Shown: piece by piece, positions 43,068 through 52,476 of the stretch
Layout: every line of letters begins with the position of its first letter
Numbering within the stretch: the stretch's first letter is position 1
Source: Candidatus Melainabacteria bacterium
Lineage (GTDB): Bacteria > Cyanobacteriota > Vampirovibrionia > Obscuribacterales > Obscuribacteraceae
DNA length: 64,000 nucleotides
Direction of reading: 5' to 3'
Assembly: GCA_013288645.1 (NCBI GenBank)
Contig: JABDBL010000012.1
Location: forward strand, 1 to 64,000
Position numbers and translations under genes: made by a program
Notes under the pieces: model-generated
Told to the model about the DNA's origin: nothing
The model's database searches: none
What the model saw: only the letters and a program-made list of their open reading frames with translations

Positions 43068-43337
43068 ATGACAGTCACATATGACGATGACAATCTGGCT
43101 AAACATAAAGTAAGCCACGACGAAGTAGATGAAGTTATGGACGCTGACTTAAGAGTGGATGTTGAATTATTGCCAAGTCGCCGAGGAAATCAACGAATAA
43201 TGTTAATAGCTTTCACCTTGCAAGGACGCCTGCTAGAAGCCGGTATTGAATTTTTTCCTGAACGTGATCATGTCTTTCACGCTGACGATGCCAGCAAGCA
43301 ATATAAAGCCGAATTTGAGCGGAGCATAAAACAATGA
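43068..43337 (+). CDS. BrnT-like toxin
   Basis: 89 residues. VTYDDDNLAKHKVSHDEVDEVM at the start, GNQRIMLIAFTLQGRLLEAG in the middle and DHVFHADDASKQYKAEF at the end follow the BrnT/RelE-like pattern of a small ribonuclease toxin. ATG 43068 preferred over 43059. The next gene overlaps its stop by ATGA. Confidence 0.65.
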   Translation: MTVTYDDDNLAKHKVSHDEVDEVMDADLRVDVELLPSRRGNQRIMLIAFTLQGRLLEAGIEFFPERDHVFHADDASKQYKAEFERSIKQ

Positions 43338-43744
43338 ATAAAAAGAAATCTCACTTATCATCAGAAAATCAGAAACGGCTTGATAATCTGAAAGCCGAAG
43401 CGCATGAGCGCATATTAAAAAGAGAATTTGTCCAGTTTCGTGTTGATGCGCCAATGATGAATCTACTTTTGAAAGTGGCTAGTCATAAGCGGCAGCCCTT
43501 GGGTGTGATGCTGCGTGAATGGGTAGAGCACCAATTAGCAAAGGAAGCCAAATTACTGCCGGTGCCCTCGGTAGATCTGCCCGGTGGCCAAGCTATTAAT
43601 GAAAAGTCTCCACAAAAAGAGATTGAGAAGGTTGTGCTTGATTATCAAAGCGGCCGCATAAAATTAAGCGACAAAGAATACCGAGCGCTTATGGACTGGC
43701 TATTAGATCACCACCTGGCAGCAAAGTATGCGCGCCTAGCTTAA
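43334..43744 (+). CDS. Putative antitoxin partner of the BrnT-like toxin
   Basis: 136 residues. EFVQFRVDAPMMNLLLKVASHKRQPLGVML resembles the RHH domain of BrnA/CopG antitoxins near the middle. The C-terminal half has a second small helical unit (QSGRIKLSDKEYRALMDWLL). Coupled to the toxin gene by a 4-base overlap. Expected to repress the operon and bind the toxin. Confidence 0.6.
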   Translation: MNKKKSHLSSENQKRLDNLKAEAHERILKREFVQFRVDAPMMNLLLKVASHKRQPLGVMLREWVEHQLAKEAKLLPVPSVDLPGGQAINEKSPQKEIEKVVLDYQSGRIKLSDKEYRALMDWLLDHHLAAKYARLA

Positions 43745-43923
43745 CATCAACTTTGCAGCCCAAAAGTTTTTCAAGGTCAATTAGCTGCCAGCTCGACTGA
43801 TACTTGTTGCTTGCCTGCCAGTGCGTACGAATTGTTCCGAAGTAAATGAGGCTCCGCCGCTCAGGGATTCTTTGCGCTATTAAGTGTTCGATTTATGCTC
43901 TTAGAATGAAGCATCTATATCTT

Positions 43924-44088
43924 CTATTTTAACTGGCTTTCGCTGAGAGGATGCGCTGCGAGTATCCGACAGTGTTCTTCTATAGAGGCAATAAAACGAC
44001 CTGCATTAGCAGGGCTATCTTTGGCTATGAAAGTACCAATTTCAGCAAGGTCGTTTTCAGCATGTTCAGTGATTAGGAGGCGAGGCAC
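43924..44088 (-). pseudogene. ParE-type toxin, N-terminal half only
   Basis: 54 codons from GTG: LLITEHAENDLAEIGTFIAK, DSPANAGRFIASIEEHC and then LAAHPLSES, ending where ParE proteins would continue with the basic RNase-like or gyrase-binding part. Truncated toxin, directly after a ParD-like fragment. Confidence 0.65.
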
Positions 44089-44093
44089 AGGTT

Positions 44094-44228
44094 TTATACG
44101 CCAGGAAACCGTGATTTAAGCCGAGTAAACACTTCGTCCAACTCACTTACCCTACCTGCTGTGACATCGTCTAGCCCTTCTTGCAAATCTTTTTTCAACG
44201 CTGCCAATTTCTCAGCTTCCGTTTGCAC
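44094..44228 (-). pseudogene. ParD-like antitoxin, C-terminal fragment
   Basis: 44 codons: EAEKLAALKKDLQEGLDDVT, AGRVSELDEVFTRLKSRFPG. This is the toxin-binding half of an antitoxin whose N-terminal DNA-binding part has been replaced by the unrelated Bro-N fragment, which overlaps it in another frame. Confidence 0.55.
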
Positions 44229-44511
44229 GGGGGCAACAGTGACGGAAAACATCGTAATTAGCAACATCGGTCAGACGGAGTTTGCCATCTTCTGCGGGCA
44301 TTTTCAACTGGTGACAATTTGTCACCGTTTCACTGCCTTCCTTGCCCAGTCTCTCTTTCAGCTTGTTCCAATATTTTCTAGCAGTTTGAAAATCAGACTG
44401 TTGAGTCAGCGCCTGTATAATATCCACTACCGAGAAAAACCAAGTTTCAGTTTTTTCATCATAGTGCCGACGTATTTTATGTTGTTCAAAAATGGCCAGA
44501 TCCTGTGTCAT
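44212..44511 (-). pseudogene. Bro-N (phage antirepressor-like) protein, truncated
   Basis: 99 codons. DEKTETWFFSVVDIIQALTQ, then ARKYWNKLKERLGKEGSE and NCHQLKMPAEDGKLRLTDVA, is the start of Bro-N domain proteins of about 200-290 residues. After TDVAN the similarity stops and 14 unrelated residues follow. The break joins it to the ParD-like remnant. Probably an inactive fragment. Confidence 0.65.
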
Positions 44512-44795
44512 ATCTACTCCCGGTTAAACTAAAATTCCGAGTTCATCCAGTATTTATTTCCACGCTTTCTGGCAAACGATTGTCTTCGCTACCAACATCT
44601 CGTATGTCCCGCTTCGGACCGCATTGTCTAATAATAACTTACTAGATAAAAGGCTGGGTCAATTAGTTTCATCATGCCGACAAACTTTGAAAATATTTAA
44701 TGGTGTCTCTCGCTAAAAGGAGCTGCTCAAAAAAGGGGGGATCTTTGGATCAAGCGAGCATCAAAAGCCTCACAGGCTAAGCTTCTCGGAGTGAT

Positions 44796-44886
44796 TGGCG
44801 GAGAGGGAGGGATTCGAACCCTCGCTGCGCTTTTGGCGCAGACAGTCTTTCCAGGACTGCACGTTAGACCACTCCGACACCTCTCC
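44796..44886 (-). tRNA. tRNA-Ser (anticodon GGA)
   Basis: Read on the minus strand it starts GGAGAGG, has the D-arm GTCGGAGTGGTCTAAC, anticodon arm CAGTC-CTGGAAA-GACTG (GGA), a long variable arm (CTGCGCcaaaaGCGCAG) as expected for serine, T-arm GAGGGTTCGAATCCCTC, the 3' acceptor strand CCTCTCC and an encoded GCCA end. Complete cloverleaf. Confidence 0.95.
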
Positions 44887-44935
44887 AACTACCCCAGCTC
44901 CAACTACCACAGCTCCAACTACCTCAGCTCCAATT
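44882..44935. repeat. 15-bp tandem repeat next to tRNA-Ser
   Basis: Three units of about 15 bases of the form CTCCAACTACCnCAG follow the tRNA 5' end on the plus-strand map, that is, upstream of the tRNA gene. Possibly replication slippage. Confidence 0.65.
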
Positions 44936-45151
44936 TATCGAGTCCCAAACTGCTAAGGTCTTATAATGTCATGCTCCAAGGAACGAAGTCTCGACTATAA
45001 GCTTTGATTGTGAGCTCCAACTCCCACAGACTCCATTACCAGTCTTGCTAAGAGAACAGAAAGAGAATTATAGCCACTATTGTGGCCAAAATAGAAACAC
45101 CAGCAAAAAGAAAAAAACAAAAATATAGCTAAGAACAAAAAGAAGATAAAA

Positions 45152-45196
45152 ATGAAAGCGGGTCAGGAAAACGGCATAGCCGTTTTCCTGACCCGC
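45152..45196 (-). terminator. Terminator of the 45-46 kb island gene
   Basis: GCGGGTCAGGAAAACGG and its exact complement with a 5-base loop (45158-45196). On the minus strand it is followed by TTTCATTTTTATC and a second TTTTT run. It begins eight bases after the stop codon. Confidence 0.85.
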
Positions 45197-45203
45197 GCCA
45201 ACG

Positions 45204-46193
45204 TCAGTCGATGAGAGCCACCCGCCAGCCGAAGGCGGCCGCCAGGTGTTCCCAGATGTTGAGCCTGGACTTGGGCAGGGGTTCGCCGTTCATGCCAGAG
45301 AACTCCGATTCGGCCGCCCCGCCCGTGTCCCTGCCGTTGAAGGTGTATCTGTTGCCGACGATGCGGCCTTCGATCTTGGCGCCGTAGATCAGATGCTCGA
45401 CCACCACCGCGTCGCCCTTGCCAGGATCGCCGAACTGCGTGCGCTTAAGAATGGGCGAATCAGGTGTCGGCCAAAACGTCACCGTCTGATGCTCGGGAGC
45501 AGACCTGCCGTTGGCAGCGGCATAGCGCTCCACCATCTGGTATGGCGCCGAACGCCACGGTCTGCGGCCGTCTAGCACCAGGCAGCGCAGAGCGACGCTC
45601 AGACCTGGCCCCACGCCGCCCGTATAGGGCAGGATGGGATCACCCCCCTCCTCCTCCTTCTGGCTCGGGTGCGGCACGCCGTGGAAAACGGCAATCTGCG
45701 ACCCTCTCCTCGGGAGCGTGGCGAAGTCCCTGTCGATGGTGCCGCACACCACGCCGATGCCGGACAGCAAGGGAGGCTGGTCGAGGTTGCCAGGATTGTA
45801 TGCGTCCCATTGCAGGACGTAGTTGGCCGCCTCGCCGCCGAAGGTGACGACGTAGAGCTTGGTGATGCCGCGGGACCGCATCCATCTGACCACGTCGCTG
45901 AAATACTCATTGTCCCTGGGACGGGTATTGAACCCGGTCAGGATACATCCCTCAGGCACGAGGACAGCCAGATGGAAGGCATAGAGCCGCGCGGCCTCGA
46001 AGACGCCGTCGACCTGAGCACCATTGGCGCCTGTGGTCGTGGCGTCCACGAAGATCAAGCCTTCCCCGCTCTCCAACGACGTTGGGGGATCCCAGGCGAA
46101 GACCTTCCGCCCGGCGGACCCCACGTCCTTCATCCTAGATCCCTTGTAATGCTCGAGCATCCATGCGAAGCTCTTCGGACCCTTCGTTTTCAT
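45204..46193 (-). CDS. Unknown protein of GC-rich island, 329 aa
   Basis: 329 residues, the longest island protein. The N-terminal 140 residues alternate strands and helices (GEGLIFVDATTTG, LYAFHLAVLVPEGCILTGFN, WMRSRGITKLYVVTFGGEA) like a Rossmann-type domain. The rest is less regular, with GGVGPGLSVALRCLVLDG. No nucleotide-binding or catalytic motif is certain. No signal peptide. Single gene with its own terminator. Confidence 0.65.
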   Translation of the reverse strand: MKTKGPKSFAWMLEHYKGSRMKDVGSAGRKVFAWDPPTSLESGEGLIFVDATTTGANGAQVDGVFEAARLYAFHLAVLVPEGCILTGFNTRPRDNEYFSDVVRWMRSRGITKLYVVTFGGEAANYVLQWDAYNPGNLDQPPLLSGIGVVCGTIDRDFATLPRRGSQIAVFHGVPHPSQKEEEGGDPILPYTGGVGPGLSVALRCLVLDGRRPWRSAPYQMVERYAAANGRSAPEHQTVTFWPTPDSPILKRTQFGDPGKGDAVVVEHLIYGAKIEGRIVGNRYTFNGRDTGGAAESEFSGMNGEPLPKSRLNIWEHLAAAFGWRVALID

Positions 46194-46556
46194 TTGTACC
46201 TCATTGAAAGACTGTCCGATAGCTGTCCCAGGTTAGGGACTCATGCAGTCGGACCGATTGAACGTTGAATTAATGATCGGGGTAGACCGTGCGCAAAGCT
46301 TCTTCGCGCCGGTCAGACAAGGCAGCTGGGTAACTTGTTCGCGCCTCCTTCCAGTTTTGATATGGTGAGGATCTACGGCACACGAAGCATCGATTCCAGG
46401 CTAGAGTTTCTACGATTCCCGGAGGAAGATTTGCAGAGTGCTCTAGTTTAAATACTGGTTTTTGCTTCGCTGTTGCTTCTTATACATGTGCTTGGGGGGT
46501 GAATCTATCTTGATGCTTCCGGAAAGATAAAATCAAGAGTAGCCAAGCAGCTCAAG

Positions 46557-46578
46557 CGCCTGAAAGTGGCATTTATTA
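46557..46578 (-). promoter_or_regulatory. Very weak copy of the island 5' motif
   Basis: Minus strand AATAAATGCCACTTTCAGGCGC, comparable to AAATTTGCCACTATTAGG at 33.4 kb but without GGTATCG. It stands near the composition shift upstream of the 329-codon gene. Low confidence. Confidence 0.2.
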
Positions 46579-46618
46579 GCAACATCTTGACTACTTATTC
46601 ATATTAAATGGATACTTC

Positions 46619-46665
46619 ATAGTTATGCATAGCTAGCGCAGCGCTGCATAGCTATGCATAACTAT
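46619..46665. terminator. Large inverted repeat downstream of tpiA
   Basis: Perfect 16-base arms ATAGTTATGCATAGCT and complement around AGCGCAGCGCTGCAT. It lies 35 bases past the tpiA stop. No T-run follows on the tpiA strand, but TCTTTTTCG follows on the other, so it could end transcripts from the plus strand or act as a bidirectional insulator. Confidence 0.5.
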
Positions 46666-46699
46666 CTTTTTCGTTTGCTTATAGCAAAAAAAAGTGAGG

Positions 46700-47539
46700 C
46701 TAATGAGCAGCAGCAGCTAAATTGTGCTTTACACGGTCTGCTCCAGCTTTAATAATAGCTAGGAATTCCTCGGCATTTAAACTAGCTCCGCCCACCAGCG
46801 AGCCGTCAATATGCTCTTGTTTCAACTGTTCAGCTATATTGCTTGCTTTTACACTGCCGCCGTAAAGGATTGGCATATCGGCAGCATCAAATTTATGGCC
46901 ATTGCCTGAATAGCGCGCGTATAAAGAGGCTACAGTTTTACGTATCACACTGCAAACTCTATTAGCTTCTTTTGCTTCACAGGTTTTGCCGGTCCCAATT
47001 GCCCAGACAGGCTCATAAGCAATGGTGACTTGCGAAAATTGAGCTGGGTCAATATCTGTTAAACCAGCACCAACTTGACGTCCGACAACAGCGTCGGTCA
47101 ATTCATTTTCACGCTCGTCAATCATTTCACCGACGCATAAAATTGGCTTTAAACCATGAGCTAGTGCAGCCTTCAGTCTTAAATTAGTAGTGGCATTAGT
47201 TTCACCAAAGAGATGACGTCGTTCAGAATGTCCAATAAGTACGTAATTTGTTTTCAAGTCTAAAAGCATTAAAGGCGAAATTTCACCTGTGAAGGCGCCT
47301 TCATTGCGCCAATCCATATTTTGAGCGCCTAATTTTACTCCCGTACCTTTTAGGAGAGGACCAACAGTCGCCAGACTTGTATAAGCAGGACACAAAATAA
47401 TTTCTGGCAAATTTTTAGCATTTGCAGATAAGCTTTTAACACCAGCCAAAATCTGTTCAGTAAGAGCGGCGGCTTCTTTACTGGTTTTATTCATTTTCCA
47501 ATTGCCGGCAATTATGACCTGGCGATGAGCAGTCTTCAC
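46700..47539 (-). CDS. tpiA: Triosephosphate isomerase
   Basis: 279 residues from GTG 47539, chosen because AAGGAG lies seven bases upstream; an ATG seven codons earlier lacks such a site. Family marks: VIIAGNWKMNKT near the N-terminus (catalytic Lys), GHSERRHLF (catalytic His), IAYEPVWAIGTGKT (catalytic Glu) and ILYGGSVKASN (phosphate binding). Interconverts dihydroxyacetone phosphate and glyceraldehyde-3-phosphate. Confidence 0.95.
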   Translation of the reverse strand: MKTAHRQVIIAGNWKMNKTSKEAAALTEQILAGVKSLSANAKNLPEIILCPAYTSLATVGPLLKGTGVKLGAQNMDWRNEGAFTGEISPLMLLDLKTNYVLIGHSERRHLFGETNATTNLRLKAALAHGLKPILCVGEMIDERENELTDAVVGRQVGAGLTDIDPAQFSQVTIAYEPVWAIGTGKTCEAKEANRVCSVIRKTVASLYARYSGNGHKFDAADMPILYGGSVKASNIAEQLKQEHIDGSLVGGASLNAEEFLAIIKAGADRVKHNLAAAAH

Positions 47540-47667
47540 GATGTCACTCCTTGATAACAAACACGTCTAAATACAGCTAATTTCTATTGAGCATATATTC
47601 TATAGAACCTGACCGTCTAAATTAGCATATTTGACCTTAACTCAGAATGCTAAACTGCAATCTTCAA

Positions 47668-48114
47668 TCAAAATAAATGCTTATTGATCTCTCTAAAAGA
47701 CGCTTCTAATTCTTCTAATTTTTCTACTTTTATACCGGCTTCTTTCAACTTACGTTCGCCCTGGCAATTAACAAATATTGGTGGCTCAGCCGCGGCATAA
47801 AATACTTGGGCAATACCATTTTCTATTAGTAATGCAGCGCAGTCTTTTCCCCCCGACTTACGTATGCTGCAAGGTTCAAGCGAAGAATAAATAGTTGCTC
47901 CGTATATCTTTAGCTTCGCCTCTCTGGCTTTTTTAATTGCGGCAGCTTCAGCGTGCCACCCATCGCCAAACTCAAGAGTAAAGCCAGTTGAAAGCAAGCG
48001 GCGTTTATTGTCTACAAGCACTGCTCCTACGCGAAAACAATTTGGTCTAGCCGGGGCACTTTTCGATACTTCAATGGCGTGCCGCATAAAGTCGAGATCT
48101 ATAGCATCAGCCAT
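47668..48114 (-). CDS. RibD-type deaminase domain protein
   Basis: 148 residues. Zinc ligands and catalytic Glu in GWHAEAAAIKKA, then LEPCSIRKSGGKDCAALLIE with the two cysteines; this is the cytidine/deoxycytidylate deaminase fold as in RibD's N-terminal half. Eleven bases downstream of the reductase-domain gene on the same strand, so the two likely do the work of bifunctional RibD in riboflavin synthesis. Other deaminase substrates are possible. Confidence 0.8.
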   Translation of the reverse strand: MADAIDLDFMRHAIEVSKSAPARPNCFRVGAVLVDNKRRLLSTGFTLEFGDGWHAEAAAIKKAREAKLKIYGATIYSSLEPCSIRKSGGKDCAALLIENGIAQVFYAAAEPPIFVNCQGERKLKEAGIKVEKLEELEASFREINKHLF

Positions 48115-48125
48115 TTCTTGTCCTA

Positions 48126-48806
48126 TTATTTTCCAGCGTAGCTATCGTTGACAATGTCTAGTACTGCCGTATTGCCGAGATTGCGCACCGCTGCGATACG
48201 TAATCTATTTTTCTCATTATTTTTGAACATCGCGTCATCCAGAAATGAGGGTGCCTCGCTGTTGCCAACAAAAAATGGAGCAATGGCCAAACGTAAACGA
48301 TGAAATACACCCTCTGATAAAAACATGGTTAAAACGGATGTACCACCTTCTACAAAAAGCGATTTAATACCATATTTCTCTAAAGTGGCAACGATATTGG
48401 TTGCGTTCATATCTTTCACCATTATCGTTTTTGCCGCATAGGCGAGCTGTTTGTTGATACTAATGGTGCTATGCATAGGGCAAAGTATAATTTTTTCTCC
48501 ATTTCCCCTGGCAAAAAATTCCGAATTCGCATCTAGATTGCCGCTGCGGGTAATTGTAACTTTAATTGGCTCAGGGGGCTGCCCACGTAATTCTCTTAGC
48601 GTAATTAGGTCGGGCAGGTGACATGATAAAGATGGATTATCGCGGCGTATTGTGTTGGCCCCGACTAATATCGCATCGCATAAAGCGCGGGACGCATACA
48701 TATCTTGCAAGTCTTCGTCGCTGGATAAGCGCAGGCGACTAGCTGATTGGACACCGTCTATATGTCCATCTAATGACATTGCTGCCGATATTTGGATAAA
48801 TTTCAT
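48126..48806 (-). CDS. RibD C-terminal-type reductase
   Basis: 226 residues from ATG 48806, where the domain starts (MKFIQISAAMSLDGHIDG). DAILVGANTIRRDNPSL and KSLFVEGGTSVLTMFL are RibD_C/dihydrofolate-reductase-like motifs binding NADPH and the pyrimidine substrate. First gene of a pair with a separate deaminase. The order reductase-deaminase and the split state differ from the usual fused RibD. Confidence 0.85.
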   Translation of the reverse strand: MKFIQISAAMSLDGHIDGVQSASRLRLSSDEDLQDMYASRALCDAILVGANTIRRDNPSLSCHLPDLITLRELRGQPPEPIKVTITRSGNLDANSEFFARGNGEKIILCPMHSTISINKQLAYAAKTIMVKDMNATNIVATLEKYGIKSLFVEGGTSVLTMFLSEGVFHRLRLAIAPFFVGNSEAPSFLDDAMFKNNEKNRLRIAAVRNLGNTAVLDIVNDSYAGK

Positions 48807-48957
48807 TGTTCTAGAATTAGCCCGCCAAAATTGATATAGCCGTTGAAAGAGTATCACTGATTCTAAATATTCCCAAAAATGAACAATTAGCCAGCAAAGT
48901 GCGCGCGAGTTATTAGGCAAAGATTCTTAAATCAAAGTCGCCATTTTAGCCAGTTTT

Positions 48958-49320
48958 GCGAAATTAAATTATGTGCTCTAAAATCCAATTTTTGATACAA
49001 TGAACAAGATTTTAAAGCAGGTGTATAAGGCGAGTCGAATGCTTGACAATACGACTTGTCTTAATTTATAGTACCGAAAAATTCTTAGATTAATTCGGAC
49101 GCTTTTGAGATTATAACTCGTTATTTTGGGTACGCTTGCGAAATTCAAAATCGCATTTTAAAAATCAATTTGTTGATAAAACTAAAGCAAAATTTTGCAA
49201 GCAAATCGGAACACAATTCGAATGCTTGACAATACGACTTTTCGTCCATATGACGGCAAAATTCTTATCTTAAATCATAGCACTTTTGTGATTTAAAATT
49301 ATTACTTTGGGTATCGCTTT
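48958..49320. repeat. Tandem duplication of about 181 bp upstream of lipA
   Basis: Unit 1 (48958-49137) and unit 2 (49138-49320) start GCGAAATT and share CGAATGCTTGACAATACGAC and the ends GGGTAC/TCGCTT. A third partial unit starts at 49321. Both units carry TTGACA with a plausible -10 (TATAGT, 18-base spacer, and TATGAC, 17), giving tandem promoters. Considerable divergence shows the duplication is old. Confidence 0.75.
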
Positions 49321-49422
49321 GCGAATTTAAATACCGCTTTAAAAGTTAGCTAGGCTAACATCGTCTTCTCTGATTTATAATCTCAAAGACCCAATTGAGA
49401 GAAACCAGGAGCGTATCGAGTC

Positions 49423-50322
49423 ATGAATACCCCATTGACCGCTAATCGGGTTATTAAGCCTAAAGAAAGACTACCTGAATGGGTGCGCCGTTCAGTCTTG
49501 AATACAGAAGATAATCGCCAAGTACGTAGCATTTTAAAAGAACAGCGCTTAAACACTATTTGTGAAAGTGGTCGCTGTCCCAATAAAGGTGAATGCTGGG
49601 CAGCAGGTACAGCCACTTTCATGCTCATGGGTGAACTGTGTACTCGCACATGTAGATTTTGTGCTGTCAATAAAGGTTTACCAGGACCTTTAGACCCAGA
49701 AGAACCACACCGCGTAGTAAGAGCTTGTGCAGAAATGAACCTAAGGCATGTAGTCTTAACATCGGTAAATCGTGATGACTTGCCAGACCAAGGTGCAACA
49801 CATTTTGCTACAACTATTTTAGCTTTGCAGCAGGCTATTCCTAACATTACTGTAGAGGTGCTCACCCCTGATTTTCAAGGACGTATAGATTGCTTGGAAA
49901 TTGTTCTAGCCGCTCAGCCAGCTATTTTTAATCATAATCTTGAAACTGTGCCGCGCCTTTACAAACAAGTAAGACCAGGCTCTAAATACAAGCGTTCTTT
50001 AGCAGTTTTAGCTAATGCTAAACGCTTGGCGCCCGGAATACCCACTAAATCTGGCATCATGTTAGGGCTCAGTGAGCAACAAGAAGAAATAGAAGAAGTC
50101 TTGCATGATTTGCGCGCTCATAATTGTGACATCCTCACTCTTGGACAATATTTAAGACCAAGCTTAGATCAATTACCAGTAGATCGATATATACCTTTAG
50201 ACGAATTCGAACATTGGGCGCAAGTCGCTAAACATCTAGGTTTTGCTCGAGTGCATTCCGGCCCGCTTGTACGTAGCTCGTATCATGCAGCAGAATTTGC
50301 TGATCCAGTATTAACGCAGTAA
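49423..50322 (+). CDS. lipA: Lipoyl synthase
   Basis: 299 residues, radical SAM enzyme inserting sulfur into octanoyl chains. The two Fe-S clusters are visible: CESGRCPNKGEC (auxiliary cluster) and CTRTCRFC (CX3CX2C SAM cluster). VEVLTPDFQG and NHNLETVPRLY follow, and the C-terminal RSSYHA serine is present. ATG 49423 is preceded by CCAGGAGC. Followed by a TPR gene on the same strand. Confidence 0.97.
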   Translation: MNTPLTANRVIKPKERLPEWVRRSVLNTEDNRQVRSILKEQRLNTICESGRCPNKGECWAAGTATFMLMGELCTRTCRFCAVNKGLPGPLDPEEPHRVVRACAEMNLRHVVLTSVNRDDLPDQGATHFATTILALQQAIPNITVEVLTPDFQGRIDCLEIVLAAQPAIFNHNLETVPRLYKQVRPGSKYKRSLAVLANAKRLAPGIPTKSGIMLGLSEQQEEIEEVLHDLRAHNCDILTLGQYLRPSLDQLPVDRYIPLDEFEHWAQVAKHLGFARVHSGPLVRSSYHAAEFADPVLTQ

Positions 50323-50415
50323 ATTTTATAGAATAGGGCTAAAATAGACAGTGAGACCGCGAAATATGTGTGTCTGGAAGGTGAAAAAAGGCAGGTTCAA
50401 TTAGTGGAATTAGTT

Positions 50416-51867
50416 ATGGCAGACGATAAAATAAACGATGCCGATCAAAATAAAAACGATAGTGACACTGTAACAAATGACATTCTTACCGAAGCAAAGA
50501 AACTATTAGCCGAGGGAAAAATCGAAGACAGTCTGAAGCTTGTAAAAAGCTATTGGTTGGAAAACCCTGATGACAGTGAAGCTGCTGACTTATTTTCAGA
50601 GTTAATGAAAGAAAGTGGACGCTCCGAATTGTCCAAACGTCTACATACTTTAGCCGAACAATTACCATTAGTATCCCATCCGACAGGGTCTGGAACGCTG
50701 TCGGTTACTGAGTCAGAAGATGACGAGGAAGAGGATGACGAGGAAGAAGCTGATGATTTAGATGATGAAGAAAAAGCACCAAGCGAGATAGCCCACCATC
50801 CCCCCGGAGGTAAAGAATTTTTTGAAGCTGGCTTTAGTTTAATTGATGCCCGTCAGCACGAATTAGCCGCTATGCTATTGAATAGAGCTGCTCGCATTGC
50901 TCCTCAAGAGCCAACCGTAAATTATGAATTAGGCTTTGCTCTTATGTCTATGAAACGCTTTGAGCAAGCAATTCCGCACTTAGAGCAAGCGCTCGATCAA
51001 GGGGCAGATTTCGACACTTTGTTGAATCTATTGGTCTGCTATACATTAACTAGACAGCTAGATAAAGCTCATGGCATGCTTGCTAAAATGAATAGCCTTT
51101 CACTTGATGCCGAACAAAAAAAGGAAGTTTCGCACCGTCTTTCTGTATTAAAGCGTTTGGAAAGTTTGCGCAGCAAAGCTAAGCTAAATACTCGCGATTG
51201 GCTCTTTGCCTTATATGGCAGCGTTTTGCTTAGACCGTCAACATCAGAAGATAAAACAAAAGAAGACCCGCACAGCATAGGGCAAATGCTAGCTGTAATG
51301 AAGGGGGTTTTGGATGGGCTGTCAGCTACTCCCGAAGCGGTTGAATTTTATGGACCGCAAAGCCATCCCTTAGCGCAATCATTGGCAGAGTTTTTAGAAA
51401 TTCCTATTACAGGTTATAAGGGGCCAGAACAGCCTGTCCAAGCTCTTTTAGTCATGACCTGGGCTTCCGACATTATTGGCCCGCATAAGTCTTTTGTCAC
51501 TAAAGAAAAAAACCGCAGCATCTTTAGCTACGGTCTTACCTGGGATGAAGCACTACCTGTGGTGCCAGAAATAGTAGGCACTTTGGCGTATGAAGAGCTT
51601 ATGCCATGGAATGAAAATAAAGCAAACGGTTCTGCCAGTCCTAATCTTCAGGTTGCTGGCTCTAGTCAGAGAAACTTTACCCCTCAAATAGAGAAGTCTT
51701 ATAAAGCCATTCTGGCAGATGCGCGCGATTTAGAATCTGATCCCAGAACTATAAAATTTGTGCAAGAGGCTTTGGACTATTACGATAATAAAAAGCAGCA
51801 ACTTATGCTCTGCAATCCTGATGCCTTTGCCTTCCGTCCTGAATATACTGCCGAAGTTGTTGATTAG
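50416..51867 (+). CDS. Acidic TPR protein
   Basis: 483 residues from ATG 50416; a further ATG at 50368 is in frame. N-terminal helices (about 20-85), then a glutamate/aspartate-rich linker (EDDEEEDDEEEADDLDDEE, about 102-120). TPR units follow around 140-235 (HELAAMLLNRAARIAP, KRFEQAIPHLEQAL, RQLDKAHGMLAKM), and a C-terminal domain of about 220 residues of unknown fold. Cytosolic by sequence. Probably an adaptor protein; partner unknown. The region 51868-52238 after it has no credible gene. Confidence 0.75.
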   Translation: MADDKINDADQNKNDSDTVTNDILTEAKKLLAEGKIEDSLKLVKSYWLENPDDSEAADLFSELMKESGRSELSKRLHTLAEQLPLVSHPTGSGTLSVTESEDDEEEDDEEEADDLDDEEKAPSEIAHHPPGGKEFFEAGFSLIDARQHELAAMLLNRAARIAPQEPTVNYELGFALMSMKRFEQAIPHLEQALDQGADFDTLLNLLVCYTLTRQLDKAHGMLAKMNSLSLDAEQKKEVSHRLSVLKRLESLRSKAKLNTRDWLFALYGSVLLRPSTSEDKTKEDPHSIGQMLAVMKGVLDGLSATPEAVEFYGPQSHPLAQSLAEFLEIPITGYKGPEQPVQALLVMTWASDIIGPHKSFVTKEKNRSIFSYGLTWDEALPVVPEIVGTLAYEELMPWNENKANGSASPNLQVAGSSQRNFTPQIEKSYKAILADARDLESDPRTIKFVQEALDYYDNKKQQLMLCNPDAFAFRPEYTAEVVD

Positions 51868-52238
51868 AAAAAGCACTGAAAAAGGCAAAGAATCCGAAAA
51901 TGGCAGGGACTTAGTCCACTAGTTTTATATGAAATTGCTCTTTATTCAACAGACTAAAAGTAGTTAATAAATATCGTGACAGCTAGCGAAGCTCGGCTAA
52001 CAATGGATTATTCCGACTTTTCAAACAGTGATGTATTACCCATATCTAATATAAAGCCAGAGCTAGCGCTAGTGTTAGTAGTTGTAAAGCACTCTTTTAA
52101 TTTATTGCCGGGCACGCTTATTACGAAATTTAACTATAAATTCCCAATATCAAATAGCCCGCTAGCCATAGAAGCCTAGAGAAATCAGGCATTATACAAG
52201 CACGCGCCCCTTTCAATGGGAACTTGCTTTAACCATAG

Positions 52239-52262
52239 CAAATTTGGCAGGCTAAGATATCC
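52239..52262 (+). promoter_or_regulatory. Shared island 5' motif, island at 52.2-53.9 kb
   Basis: CAAATTTGGCA, GGCTAA, GATATCC. The first block is perfect; the second has two changes. It is 215 bases before the first gene on the same strand. Confidence 0.5.
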
Positions 52263-52476
52263 ATGAAATTTAATTTCCACGGAAGGAAATAACCCAGAAC
52301 AAACAAGCCATTCATAATGCAATGCATATTACTGCCAATAGGATGGGCAGGCTTGACTTAACTGGGTTTGAATCGGATCTCACCGCCATGTGCGGATAGA
52401 GATAGATGCACGCAAGCCCCTGCCGCGCGTTGCGGTAGGACGAAAATTGAGATGTTTCTTTTCGCAGGAGACGTAT

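Noticed and set aside
44882-44935. CRISPR-like or regulatory array near tRNA-Ser
   Set aside because: Only three contiguous 15-bp units, no spacers; simple slippage repeat.
51976-52179. 67-codon ORF downstream of the acidic TPR gene
   Set aside because: Low-information sequence with a non-ATG start and no Shine-Dalgarno; nothing supports coding.
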